Source: Amoebophrya sp. A120 (lineage: Eukaryota > Sar > Dinophyceae > Syndiniales > Amoebophryaceae). From it: DNA of 64,000 nt. The translations under genes were made by a program, and so were the position numbers. This document shows, one piece after another, positions 1 to 10,481 of the stretch. Positions within the stretch are counted from its first letter, which is position 1; every line of letters starts with the position of its first letter. The DNA lies in assembly GCA_905178155.1 (NCBI GenBank), contig CAJINV010000001.1, positions 13,780,664-13,844,663 of the forward strand, read 5' to 3'. The notes beneath the pieces were generated by a model that saw only the letters and a list, made by a program, of their open reading frames with translations, ran no database searches and had not been told where the DNA came from.

Positions 1-300
1 TCGTGCATAGATAAGAACACCATTGTTAGGTCGTTACAAACGTGTTCTTATCTATGCACCATTTGGAGGATAAGAACAGCATGTTTGCGAGAACGGGAAC
101 ATCTGGCGCAGAAGATGTCATTCTGCTTCGTGCCAGCCACCAATTTCAGGTCGTTACAAGCGTGTTCTTATCTTTGCACGGCGTGGAGGATAAGAGCAGC
201 AGTGTTCGAGAGCGGGAACATTTGGCGCAGAAGCTCCAACTCTGCTTCATGCCAAAACATCAATGCCAGGGCGTTGCAGTAGGTGTCCTTATCTACCTCT
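1..300. repeat. 120-bp tandem repeat entering from the left edge
   Basis: The phrase GTCGTTACAA followed by GTGTTCTTATCT recurs with anchors at 31, 151 and 271, an exact 120-bp period. The second copy matches the first closely; the third decays after about 290. Each unit also carries GAGCGGGAACAT-like and TTTGGCGCAGAAG-like stretches. Open frames here follow the repeat period and show no family resemblance, so I do not call a gene. The array probably continues off the left end. Confidence 0.85.
3..59. repeat. Perfect 18-bp inverted repeat with 21-bp loop
   Basis: Positions 3-20 (GTGCATAGATAAGAACAC) are the exact reverse complement of 42-59, with a 21-bp spacer. The right arm is part of the 120-bp repeat unit. 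The core GATAAGAACA appears again at about 801 and, slightly changed, at about 190. It could form a hairpin or mark the edge of a repeat; no function can be assigned. Confidence 0.8.
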
Positions 301-1049
301 CCGAAGCGTTCAAACGAGTACCAGGCGGGAAGCTTTCAGGGTCTTCTGCCAGTGCGTCCACCATCGCCGCGAAAGCGGTGCCAATGGTGAGTGAGTGGGG
401 CGGTGGGTGGGAGATTGGGTTGCGCTTGAAGAGTTCCAAGGGGTCACGAGGGGCCTGCGCACCAAGTCCGCACGAGCCGGCTTGCGGCCTTTTTTGGGTT
501 GCGAGTACGTAGGGCCCGGGGCCGCGGAAAAGATGCTCGCCTGCGCCGGATGGCTGTGTTGTGAGTGCCCGTTGGGCGCGTCGATCTGCGCAGTGGGGGG
601 GCCTCATTAGTCTAGGTCTAGGCTCGCCGGGGTGCTGAAATGCCTGCTGGTTCCTCTAGAACGACGCCTGGGCCGCGTGCAAAAACCCACCAGGGGAGGC
701 AACAGCACTTCTACGCAGGCGCGACCATAAAAACTGCAGCGCCTGCGTTGGCGCAAAAAAAAAAGGCAAATCCCGACGGTATGCTGCGAATTTCTTTAGG
801 GATAAGAACAGTGCTGAAGATCACCTATTTCGTCTCTATATAGAGAAAGAGAGGAGCGCGCGTTCGCCCTGTAAGTTTGGAGCGCGTTTCAGCAATGATT
901 GAATCTGTAAGTGCAGCGCGTCCCCCCCCCGTCCAGTTTGTTTCGACTGCGATGAAGACTGGTTTTGGGTAGTTTATGATTTTTTAACAGAAGCTAGCTG
1001 GTCACATCAAAAGATCTTATCATCTCCCACTGCAATAAACGATGGCCAA
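301..1049. other. Upstream non-coding stretch, no gene seen
   Basis: The first half is GC-rich with overlapping open frames on both strands that show no conserved motif. Short homopolymers lie near 757 (A) and 925 (C). From about 800 the composition shifts to a normal 5' flank for the gene that starts at 1050. No promoter motif is recognisable. Confidence 0.4.
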
Positions 1050-3083
1050 ATGGCGCCGGGCTACGTGTCCAGGTATTTGAGCGATTTTTTGTCGACTCTT
1101 TTGGACACGATCGCCAAACCGGGGGCGGTGCAGAAATACTACTCGGACGGAAACGCGGACACGGACCACGAGGGCGAACTCATCACCGAAGCAGACGTGC
1201 AGCGGGCGCAAAGCTACCTCCGCACGCTGAAACACCTGCAGTGCACAGAATCCGTGCCGAAATACGAGATCGACAAGTTTTTTGGACGTTACAAGGGGCC
1301 GAAAGCGCAGGAATTTTCCGAGGCCTACAAATTTCTCCATCAGGAAGAGGCGCACATCCCAGCGAACAGCAAACTAGGCACCTACGGCACGGAAAATCCG
1401 AGCACGACGGAAGGGAAAACCGGGGAGTCCGAGGGGATTCCGAAACCCGGCGCGGAGGGCGTGATCGGGCCGGATCCGGAGAGAAACGCGAAGCTCCTCG
1501 CCGAACGCAAAAGCCGCGTTGCAGACGCGTTTTTCGCCCTTTTCCAAAGTGGCGTCGGAGCGGCGAAGATTTTCGTGGACGACACGAATAAGAAGAATTT
1601 CGGCGACCTGGTGCTGTTCCCGAAAGACGCGAAAGTAGTCGACGGCGCGCAGCGGGCGCGCTTGGACGTTTCGGTAGGCTGGGACTGGAACCGAGGATCC
1701 GAGCACTACGCGGGTAGCTCCGCCGTTCGATATTGGCACGTCGCGGCGGGACCGGAGAAGGACGCGAAGGTCGAATACTGGCGGCCACCCGAGAGCCCGA
1801 CAGAGTTCCCCACGCCCTGCCGGTGTTGGAAGGACGACGCGCTCAGTTGCAAGAAAAAGCTGCGGACGTATTTGGAGGGCCACGTGGCATTTTTGAAACG
1901 AAGGCTGCAGGCACAGCAAGCGTAAAAATATTGACCATGGTCGGCGGTAGTTGGTCATCGGTTCTTTCCTCAACATCGGGGGGAGGATTGCTCCAGCAGC
2001 TGCTGGATGAGGGATGGGATTCTCTGATGCGAAGCACAAGCAGCCGTAAAGCCGGACGGGGCTGCATTGCTGATCTTCCGCCGGTTCTTCACGAGAGGAG
2101 AGCACAACATGCTTCCGCCTTCTTTGCAGCTCCCTCGTCTGGCAGCGGACCACATGGGACTAGAAGTACACGTCAAGAGCAAGACCTAAATTCACAACCA
2201 TCCGGTTTTTTTGAAATAAGAAAAACGAAAACAAAAGCCTTCAAGAGGACACAACTACGCACTGCGTTCAAAGAGGACGACCTGGGCAAAGTGACCGACC
2301 AAAAAGAGGACGGGAAAACGGAACCGGAAAAAGATCCGCCCATGCCCAAGTGGGCCAATACGGAGGGTTATGGGACCGTGAAAGTGACGAAACCCAGCGA
2401 TTACTACACTTTGGACGACATTGAGGACCCGGTCTACGCGTGCAAAGTTGACGACTTCAAGCCCGCGGCCGCGCACCCCATGCTGAAAATCAAGAAAGAG
2501 TTTCTCGACGCTAACGCGGACTTCAAGAATAACGTCTATTTCTACAAGGTGCGGACTCGTCTGCTTTGTTGATGTTTTTTTATGACGGACTTTGTTTTGT
2601 AGTTCCTCTTCCTCTCAGCAGTATATCAAGAAAGCGAAAACGTGAAGACATTGTCAGGAAATTATCTCAAATCGTTTTCCATGAACGTACCTGCAGGTAC
2701 AGCTTGGCGCAGACAAGGACGGGAAAGTGGACGAGGACAACATCCTGTGGGACGGCACTTACGCCGTCGGACGTTTCAAAGAAACCGACCTCTCCAACTC
2801 CATGTTCGCCACGGACGGGAAGCGGAAGACCTTCTGGAAATTTTGCCCGAAGGAGGACAGCGGCAAGTACCGACTCGTCGTCGAGGCGCAAGACAAAAGG
2901 GGAAAACCGATCCCCGGCTGGACCCCGGAGGGCGGCACCTCGGAAATCACCTGCACGAAGGGCAAGGAGGGGCAGAAACACCCGCTGGGGGAACCGCCAG
3001 AGGGTGGCGCGACCGAAACGGACGAGGAAAAAGCGGCGAAGAAGGAAGAAATGGACAAAATGGAAGAAGGGAAAGAGGAGTGA
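1050..3083 (+). CDS. Hypothetical protein, three-exon model (about 528 aa)
   Basis: I do not recognise the family. Proposed exons are 1050-1921, 2221-2548 and 2697-3083; phases join without a stop. The start ATG opens MAPGYVSRYLSDFL with no signal peptide. The first exon (about 290 residues) is mixed charged and globular-looking. The second and third contain a Lys/Glu-rich linker, then Tyr/Trp/Asp-rich segments (YYTLDDIEDPVY, NILWDGTYAVGRF, TFWKFCPKEDSGKYRLVVEA) that look beta-rich. The C-terminus is acidic and lysine-rich (KKEEMDKMEEGKEE), probably disordered. The second intron (GTGCGG to CTGCAG) is convincing; the first (1922-2220) is weaker. The stop at 3081-3083 overlaps a possible donor (GAGTGAGC), so the transcript may continue into the pepsin-like exons downstream. 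Confidence 0.5.
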
Positions 3084-3183
3084 GCTGCGCCGAGTAAGTA
3101 GATTTTGAAATTAACATGTTTGTGTTTCAAAAACCAAAAACCCGGAGCTTCGATTTTGGATTTTGCGTTTCAATGGACAAAAG

Positions 3184-3268
3184 GTGTGGTCAGTTTCCTT
3201 CTACTACAAGAATTGCCCCACCACGAGGAAGAGTCAAGCAATACAGCAGTACCTAGCGCATGATCCAT
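3184..3268 (+). CDS. Possible small internal exon, gene unknown
   Basis: An 85-nt open stretch begins after an AG acceptor (GACAAAAG) and stops at a strong donor, CCATGTAAGT. It encodes VWSVSFYYKNCPTTRKSQ and about ten more residues. It lies between the hypothetical gene ending at 3083 and the pepsin-like exons from 4017, and could belong to either. Only splice signals and aromatic-rich composition support it. The remainder of 3084-4016 shows nothing I can call. Confidence 0.25.
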
Positions 3269-4016
3269 GTAAGTAGTTGCGGTCGTGGGTTTCAGTGTGG
3301 TTTTAGGGACTGCAAATACCACAAAAAATTGTGACAATTTTTTCCGTGAGAGTGAGTGGTGCATGAGAAGCGCGAAGTCAGTGAGTAGGTAATACAGATC
3401 GGACGACTTGGAACCAATCCTGACAGATAATTAAATTTGTCGGAGAGAGCGGGACTCAGAGTCACAGTAGCACCGGTGGACGCGGAAGATGCTGAGAGAC
3501 GGCAGCTATCGAGGGGTGTGTCGGGTTTTTCCTCTATACCTTGCAATTTTCGTTGACTGCATTCTTGCTTCAGAAAGCAAATGAAGTTTCCTTTCTTGGA
3601 TGTTGCAGAAATCTGTCCGAGACACGCGTGTGCTAGCTGGTTTTCGTTTTTCCTTTTCGCCGGCAGTAGCCAGGAGTCAGAAAGTGAAACCCTGGAGCGC
3701 CTGGCTGCTGCAGTCGCACGTCCTTGTGAAGAAGTTTCTTCACCACAACTGTATAAAGAAATAAAGAGAATGCATACCTGCTTCACCTATCCACGCGAGA
3801 CGCTGTGGACTTCTGCGAGCATTCGTCGCAGCAACGGTTTGAATTCGCGGTAAAAATCCAGGATTTTCCGGTACTCCTTCACTGCCTTCCCAGCACCATT
3901 CTTTCAACGTTTCGACCGAGACATCACCGAAGATGTCGTTTTCAACTCTCTCTTCCAGCACAAGCACCGCGAGGCCATTCAGTAGATTTGTGCTCTGCTC
4001 CTTCCTGTTCCGCCAG

Positions 4017-6040
4017 CGGTGTTCTTCCCAGTTCTTCTTCCTAACATTACCATCTTCCCTTGTCGCCGGCATGGAATTCATGAGTCCCCTGCAGCAGGGA
4101 CACGGCGACTTACGTGTGCAGCTGAAATCCTGGAATTTTCATTCCACAAACGACCCATCCACCGTGTGGACAGAGGACAAAAAACCCGTCACCGCACTAG
4201 TTGACCCCGCGGCGGGCTATTTGGCGGCGAGCCCCGATTTCCTAGACACACTGGACTCGCTACTCGACTACGATACGCGGGATGGCGACCGGGTCTGCTT
4301 TGACACGCGGGCGGACTTGAAATCCGGGCTGCCGACCCTGCGGATAGATTTCCCGGTGGTCGGAACGGGCAGTGCGCCGGGCGGGGCAGCTACTTCCGCA
4401 GAAGGACAAGCTGCAGAAGACACGGCTGCTTCGGCGCCGGTGGACATCGATCCCGATCAGTAGTGAGTTTACTTACAAGTTCTTCCGTGCATTTTAGCCG
4501 TACCTATGTATCTATGCTTTGCATTGCTTCTAGAAGTAGGAGAAGTGGCACTCGAAAGCAATTTTTCCAACGCACAGAAAACACCTCAGAAGACAACGAC
4601 CAAACATCCAGGTACACCGAGCAAGATAAGAAGGACCCCGACCGCTGCGTGCGACTGCTTTGGCGACGGTCGCCGGACAAATCCGTTGGACTAGTTTTGG
4701 GTCAACCGTTCTTCAAAACTGCGCTCGTGGGCTACCGGCTCTGCCCGACGGGCGGCGGATGCATCCAAGTGATCACGGTGGCAGACAAGCAAACGTCCTT
4801 GCTCCAAGACCTCGCATTCGGAACGCTGCTGCTGGTCGTTGTGTACTTTGATGTTATATATATATTTTTGCTCGATGTTGTCGTAGAAGTTGTCTTCCCT
4901 CTAACCCACTACCACTGTAGTCTGATCAGATTCATTGCTGACATTCAGGAGGCAAGCGTCTGCAATTTTTATCTATTACCAGTTTGACTTTGACGGTAAC
5001 GGTTCCACAGGTTTTTCGCGCTGGTCAGCTATACCATCGTCACGCGTAAGAACCGAGATTCCGAGCGGTGGAGCCGCGGCACACCATCGGAGGATTCCGG
5101 CTCCAGTCCGCATTTTGTTTGCCACGTCGAGTCCCCGAGCGGCGAATTCGAGGGGTACTACACGGGCGGGAACGCAACGCCGGACATCACCTGCGTAATC
5201 CAGAGCCCCTTGAGTTCCGATGAAGACGCCAGCCCGCGCTTCGACCTGATCAACTACGAGAACCTCGGGAAGGAAGTGGTGCGCCAGTGCTTTTCCGCGG
5301 ACTCACCGCCTCCAACCCGGATGTCCGGGCTGATCTACAGCGGGGCGGCGGGAACGGGCTCGTCGTCCAGCTCTGCGATGAGACAACACGAAGAGGACCA
5401 AGTGGGAATAGTTGTACCTGGATCAACGTCTTCTTACAATAGCAAACACAATCCGGTCGTTCTCGTCCCCTACGGAAATAATTCGTCGCGGAACACGAGC
5501 GGCATTCTCGGTCTCGGTGCCGCGGAATATAGCCACCGGGTGTCCGTCAGCAGTGCGTTGAGCGACCAGGCGGACGAGCTGGACTCAAATCGGCGGTTTA
5601 CAGCCACGAAATCCAACAGTTCGTCCTGGATGCTGCCGAACGGGGGCGCGGACCAAATGTTCTTCCAGAATTACATCCCACCCCACACGTTGCACCGAGC
5701 AGCGCAGGGCGCCGGGTTCACGAGTCAAGGGCCGCCCGCGCAACGGGCGAAAACACATGTGGGAACCGGTGCGAATACGAATGGCGCGGCAACCGGAAGT
5801 AGCGGAGCTGCAAATAATATCCAGGGTCGCGTGACATTTCCGAGCGCGGTGCCACCAAATGAAGATGCGTCGAACCCAGCAAGCCAGCCAGCGAGCAAGA
5901 ATTCGCTATTGAAAATGCTTTCAGACGTCTTCAAATCTACCTCGGCAGATGACAATCGGGCGTCCGGGATGACGAGGTCATCACGCGATAGCTCGAAGGA
6001 ACAGCAAAGCATGCTGACACGAAGTTTACTGCGAAAGTAA
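4017..6040 (+). CDS. Pepsin-like (A1) protease C-terminal half with membrane anchor; catalytic motif altered
   Basis: Three exons join in phase: 4017-4459, 4612-4842 and 5011-6040 (567 codons plus stop). The first reads like the second lobe of a pepsin-family aspartic protease: a strand LRVQLKSWNF, then TALVDPAAGYLAASPDFLDT, which aligns with the family's second active-site loop (AIVDTGTSLIAGP type), then CFDTRADLKSGLPTLRIDFP. The second exon supplies VGLVLGQPFFKTALVGYR, the usual LG-x-PF strand near the end of the fold. A hydrophobic span of about 20 residues crosses the second splice junction (FGTLLLVVV/FFALVSYTIV) and is followed by RKNR, indicating a single-pass anchor. A roughly 300-residue Ser/Gly/Asn-rich tail follows. 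The motif is DPA rather than DTG/DSG, so activity is doubtful. I could not find the N-terminal lobe with its DTG; it may lie in unrecognised exons upstream or be missing, so the 5' end is open. Confidence 0.6.
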
Positions 6041-7057
6041 ATTTCTTTGGTCAAGAACTGAAAGATTCAGTGTTTAGATTTTTTTTTGTTTTTGAACCAA
6101 CATTGTTTGTTGAGTGGAGGTGTATGCAATGTGTAGGTAAATGAACGTGTTGGTAGATGATAGTCAGTGACGACACAACTTCCCAGGCATGATGCATGTT
6201 ATGATGTGTTTCATGCGTTTACATATACACTTACACTTTTCTTTTTCATTCTTGTTGATATTGCATTCTAGTGCATGCCCATGCAACGCGCGTGGCCATA
6301 GCGGTACAACCGGCTATATAGTCCTCCAGCAAAGAATGTACCTCTTTTTGACTTTTTGGATCCTCATATGAAACTGATACCGGAATAAAAACCGACGCAC
6401 GTGATACCTCACTCAAGAAACTTCGCCGCAACATTCAACGAGCTTCGTTCTCAAGGAGCATCGTGATCATGTTCATTTCACCGGCGATCCCATCAAAGTT
6501 CCGTTAGATGGTCATCCTCCGAGATGCGATATTTGCGAGATCCCTTACACAGTAGCGATATGTGCGATAGTATTTGTGATATTTGCGAGATTATTTTCAG
6601 TAGAACAGTACTAAAGGGTTGCCTTTATAATTCTTTTCGGATCCTCTTCCTCAGGTGGAAGTGGAAGTCAAGGCTGGTCATCTTCTTACTAGTCAGTGGC
6701 ACGAGTTGGACTTGATCTACGTCTTTGTGCTCGTTTGTAGAAATAGCTGCACCGAATTCTTGTATTGGGCGTAGCTAGTGGTCGTACAGTACTACACGTT
6801 TTGTTGTGTGCTGACTAGAACGGAAATCACCATCACGACGAGCAGGAGCACCAGCCAGCGAACAGGATGTCGGCCACGCGTTGACTACTGCACTAGGATC
6901 TTAATCCTACTGTTGTACATACGTAAATAAAAAGTGTAAAGCTGTCTTCCAAACTCGATCTGGTTGTACCTTTTTTACCTGTGTCTGCTTGTAAGCAGCA
7001 CCAAAACAAAGTCAAACACAAAGTTATTCTTGTCGTATCTGATTTTTGTCGCCGAAG
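6041..7057. other. Intergenic, no gene seen
   Basis: AT-richer sequence without a supported open frame. A small imperfect tandem motif (GATATTTGCGAGAT and GATATGTGCGATAG variants) lies at about 6525-6595. Nothing else stands out. Confidence 0.4.
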
Positions 7058-7804
7058 ATGAATATTCACATTCGGATCGGAGGATACCCAGCACAGCCAG
7101 CCGCTCCCGCCGTCACCAAAAATGCAACGGGCGGCGACATCGTCACCGATCTGCGCGACGCCGTGATCGCACCATTCCTCGGCAAAAAGGACATTGTGTA
7201 CGAGTCCGCCTGTCTGCAGATTCACTGCGAGCACGATGAGTTTATGGCTTTCGTGAAGCCCTGTAAGCTAATCGGCTTCCATGATCCCTCGAGTGGCGCC
7301 CTTTGTCCCTGGGAACGGGGCCGCATGTACGTGTATTGGAGCTTTCCGTACATGGGTATGTCGAAAGCATGCCAGGAGAGACTGGTGCCGCTCAGCATCC
7401 AGAGAGGACAGGACCCGCAGCCGCCGCCGTCGCCCCAAGAACTCGATGAGCTTTCGCGCGAAGTGAAGAGGAAATTTGCTGAGCATCAAGGGCGCCGCGA
7501 TCAGCACTTCGGAGTGCCGTGTGAGATGCCACTCAGGCAGACCATGCCGATAAACATCGTAGAAGATTCGTGCAAGCGCTCGCTTGTCCGGAACGGCCAC
7601 GACGCTTCGACGAGCGACGAAGAGCTTTTCCGTGACCACGAGAGTTTTCGCATTCCTCTCTTTGCACGCCTGTGGAACCAGCGCACTGGGGAGGTGGTGT
7701 GGACGGTTGACAACAGTGGCACCGGCCCAGTGGAGAACACGGTGAAGAACATGCAGCAGATCTGCAAGCTGTTTCACCACTACCATGACATCGATGAGAG
7801 CTAA
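7058..7804 (+). CDS. Hypothetical protein, single exon (248 aa)
   Basis: An uninterrupted frame from ATG to TAA with dense codon structure and no introns. The protein opens MNIHIRIGGYPAQP, has a central CLQIHCEHDEF and CPWERGRMYVYWSFPYMG region, a Pro-rich linker (PQPPPSPQE), a charged helix (LSREVKRKFAEHQGRRDQ) and a C-terminal segment IPLFARLWNQRTGEVVWTVD ending in a His-rich helix (CKLFHHYHDIDES). No signal peptide or membrane segment. I do not recognise the family. The spread of Cys/His residues could bind metal but forms no standard finger. The antisense frames over it are shadows. Confidence 0.6.
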   Translation: MNIHIRIGGYPAQPAAPAVTKNATGGDIVTDLRDAVIAPFLGKKDIVYESACLQIHCEHDEFMAFVKPCKLIGFHDPSSGALCPWERGRMYVYWSFPYMGMSKACQERLVPLSIQRGQDPQPPPSPQELDELSREVKRKFAEHQGRRDQHFGVPCEMPLRQTMPINIVEDSCKRSLVRNGHDASTSDEELFRDHESFRIPLFARLWNQRTGEVVWTVDNSGTGPVENTVKNMQQICKLFHHYHDIDES

Positions 7805-8981
7805 TCATCCTTTGTTTTTGTGTTTGCGCGATAACGACGGCGTTGAGCGCCAGCATCATGTTGAGAGCAAGCATCCGCGGTCGAGGTCGTGCGCAACAAA
7901 GACGGAGATGAACGAAAACGGAAGGGTGATGTCCTAAAACGTCTGTTTGTACATGCGGCCATAGATGAAGATCTCTAGGTCCGCTGGCAGTGATCTGCCG
8001 GAAGGCAAAGATGCGATCGTTATGACTTGGAAGTGCCGGAAGGCAAAAAGAAAAACGCGATCGTAATGGAACTGCGTTATTCATCATGACTTGGCTGAAG
8101 TCGAAGTAAATTCAAAGTAAGATTCATAAGACGAGAACGTCGAAAAAAAGTATACATAGTTTAACTCTAATCATGACTGCGTGTCAGATATGAAGCACAG
8201 GCTTCCCGGAAATTCTTATGTGCGGCATGACAGGTACTCGTACTCCCCACATCCATGACGATGACTCCATCGCTAAATATGGAAAGGTATTAGCAGTGAT
8301 CTGCTACTTTATAGGTTCGATCGCGATCGGGATCGGGGGACGACAGTCTGACGTGTATGCGATGACATCGCGTAATTACAAGAAGAATATCTATCGGGAT
8401 CGCGCGAGCGCGTTCGATATAGGGCTTTCTGGTATGAAAGAGAAAGAGAATAAAGGTCGAGGACCTGAAAACTATATCTATCAAAGTGCGCATGTTTCAG
8501 AATATTCGGTACTGATATGCGTACTGGCGCGTGGTGCGTTTTTTGTTCCATTTTGTTTTTGATTGCCCTAAAAACAAAAAGCATGTAATCATCGATTCGA
8601 GATCAAGGCAGACACTGACAGATCCGGAACGTCCATATTCTTGAAACAAAGTCAAGCGAAAAACTATGTCCTCGGTCGGCACAAATAAGAAGATCCACCA
8701 TGTGATCAGAATTTCATAAAATGATGCCAATGCAGCCCGGAATGTTGTTGATCTCTCTTTTTAATTTCAAGGTTGTCCTTTGTCCAGCGAGCTTGAAAAC
8801 CTTTTCCACACACAGCGAATTTGACACTTTTCGAGTTACGACACTTCCTCTGTGCTTCGCCTGCTGCAATAGGCTAGCATCTTTTCATGCTTTATTTCTT
8901 CTAACAACTCTGACCCGCAAACACACTTTCGTTGTTACCCCCTGTTTTCCCATCTTTTCGAGAAGCGAAATCCAAAGAAAA
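7805..8981. other. Intergenic, no gene seen; pyrimidine tract before the next gene
   Basis: No supported coding frame. Around 8321-8345 there is a GATCGCGATCGGGATCGGGG stretch with GATC/CGATC repetition. The last 100 bases (8880-8968) are strongly pyrimidine-rich and end in TTTTCGAG about 13 bases before the next start codon, a plausible trans- or cis-splice acceptor for the 5' UTR. Confidence 0.4.
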
Positions 8982-10004
8982 ATGGTCCTCTTCTACACGT
9001 GCCAGACCGACCCGAAGTGGGTGGTTTATTGCGGGGTTGACAAATTTGAAAACGAAAAGCTTCTCCAGAACGGCTTTCCCGAGGACCTTTGGTTCCATGT
9101 GAACAACCTGTCTTCCGCGCACGTGTACCTCAGAATACCGACCGACAAATGGCGAATACTACTTGACCGCTGCTATCCCCCGCACGGTATCCCCGGAAAG
9201 GGCGAGCAGGGGCTCGCCCGCCTAACAGAGGAGGACTATCGTATTGAAGATGATGGTTATTTTTGTTGGTGGTGCTGAATGATGGCGGATACCGGCATGC
9301 GTGTGCATCTGTTTGTGCGTGCGTTTTGAACTTCACAACTTTTTGCAAATGCTTCTCCAAACACTCTACAGGCTCCGTGATACCGGACGACATAATACAC
9401 GAGATGTGCGTTTTGGTGAAAGGGAATTCCATCAGCGGCAGCAAGCAAGCAGAGGTACGCGACGTTTAAGTTTTGTCGCAACTAAGCAAGTAGATGAATG
9501 TGATGAAAAGACTTCCCTGACGCAAAGCGGTCTTTGCTACAGCCTCTTTTTCTAGTGGCTAGAACTACATCGATCGAATCAAAATCCAAATATCAGGTCG
9601 ACATCGTGTGGACCCCTTTCGCAAATCTTCGCAAAGACCAACAGACCATGGACACCGGAACGGTTGGTTTTGTGAACGAAAAGCAAACCTGGTACAAGAA
9701 AAACGTCCCAACGTGCAAGGAGCTGCTGAAAAAGCTGGAAAAGTCGAAGAAGGACATAGACGTCGACTTGCCGGCGAAACTGGACGAGCGGCTCAAGGAG
9801 GAAATTAGCTATCGGAAAAGGAAGATCGCAGCTGCGAAAGAGGCGGAAAAGCTCGAGGTAAAGCAGCGCGCGAAGGAAAAGGAATTGAAAAGCTACGACA
9901 ATCTGCACATGCGCATGGGCGACTGCGTCAGTACAAACGATCTCGGGCCCGGGTACACGGGTACGATAGACGAGTGCCGCGAAGTGGAGGAGGACTTCAT
10001 GTAA
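8982..10004 (+). CDS. CCDC25: CCDC25 / NFACT-R (DUF814) family protein
   Basis: Exons 8982-9255, 9372-9454 and 9597-10004 give 254 residues, against about 208 in animals. MVLFYTCQTDPKWVVYCGVDKFENE, then [42 protein letters not shown] and VDIVWTPFANLRK follow the conserved CCDC25 order ([20 protein letters not shown]-like and VVYTPWSNL-like). They match family spacing exactly when the GT-AG introns are removed. The second half is a Lys/Glu coiled coil (LLKKLEKSKKDIDVD, KEAEKLEVKQRAKEKE) ending EEDFM, like the SDEFM end in animals. An insert of about 25 residues after the first conserved block (GIPGKGEQGLARLTEEDYR region) is extra. In animals CCDC25 is known as an extracellular-DNA sensor, but the domain is related to the RQC2/NFACT RNA-binding fold and its role in protists is not established. 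Confidence 0.93.
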
Positions 10005-10481
10005 ATCGTTGCGTAACGGCAGTATTCATGCTCCTTTTCGAAGAACTTCAATGCCCCCTCAAAGAACAGCGACAGCATTTGTCTTGGGCGACATATTAAG
10101 AACTCTTGATGACTGCAGCATTTACGCAATAGCAAAAAAATCATCACGCAGTGATTTTTTTCCTTTGAAAGACCCTGAATCTGTTCCAAGACCGAGACTG
10201 TTAAAGATCTCTGATTTGACGGTGGCATTATCGTGTTCGCGAAAACAAGTTTTGGTGCTCACGTTCAATTTATTTCTGAAGATCCATGCAGAAAGCGGGA
10301 CTGGAAACTGCATTATATGCAGAATAGGTCTTCACAATTTCGTTCTCAATCCTTGGCACACAGGCTCCTCATTGATTTTTCCGGTGACGACCCCGATCCC
10401 GTTTTGGTTTATATTCCTGTTTTTCTACTCGATGTTTTCTACACAGTCGTTTTTCGCTTTCAACCTTCAAAAGCCATAAGC

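Noticed and set aside
293-610. Overlapping frames on both strands near the left edge
   Set aside because: GC-rich and partly inside the decaying tandem repeat; no motif, no splice context.
1733-2220. Open frame overlapping the end of exon 1 of the first gene
   Set aside because: This part is in a different frame from exon 1 and reads as low-complexity residues; only the segment from 2221 joins in phase.
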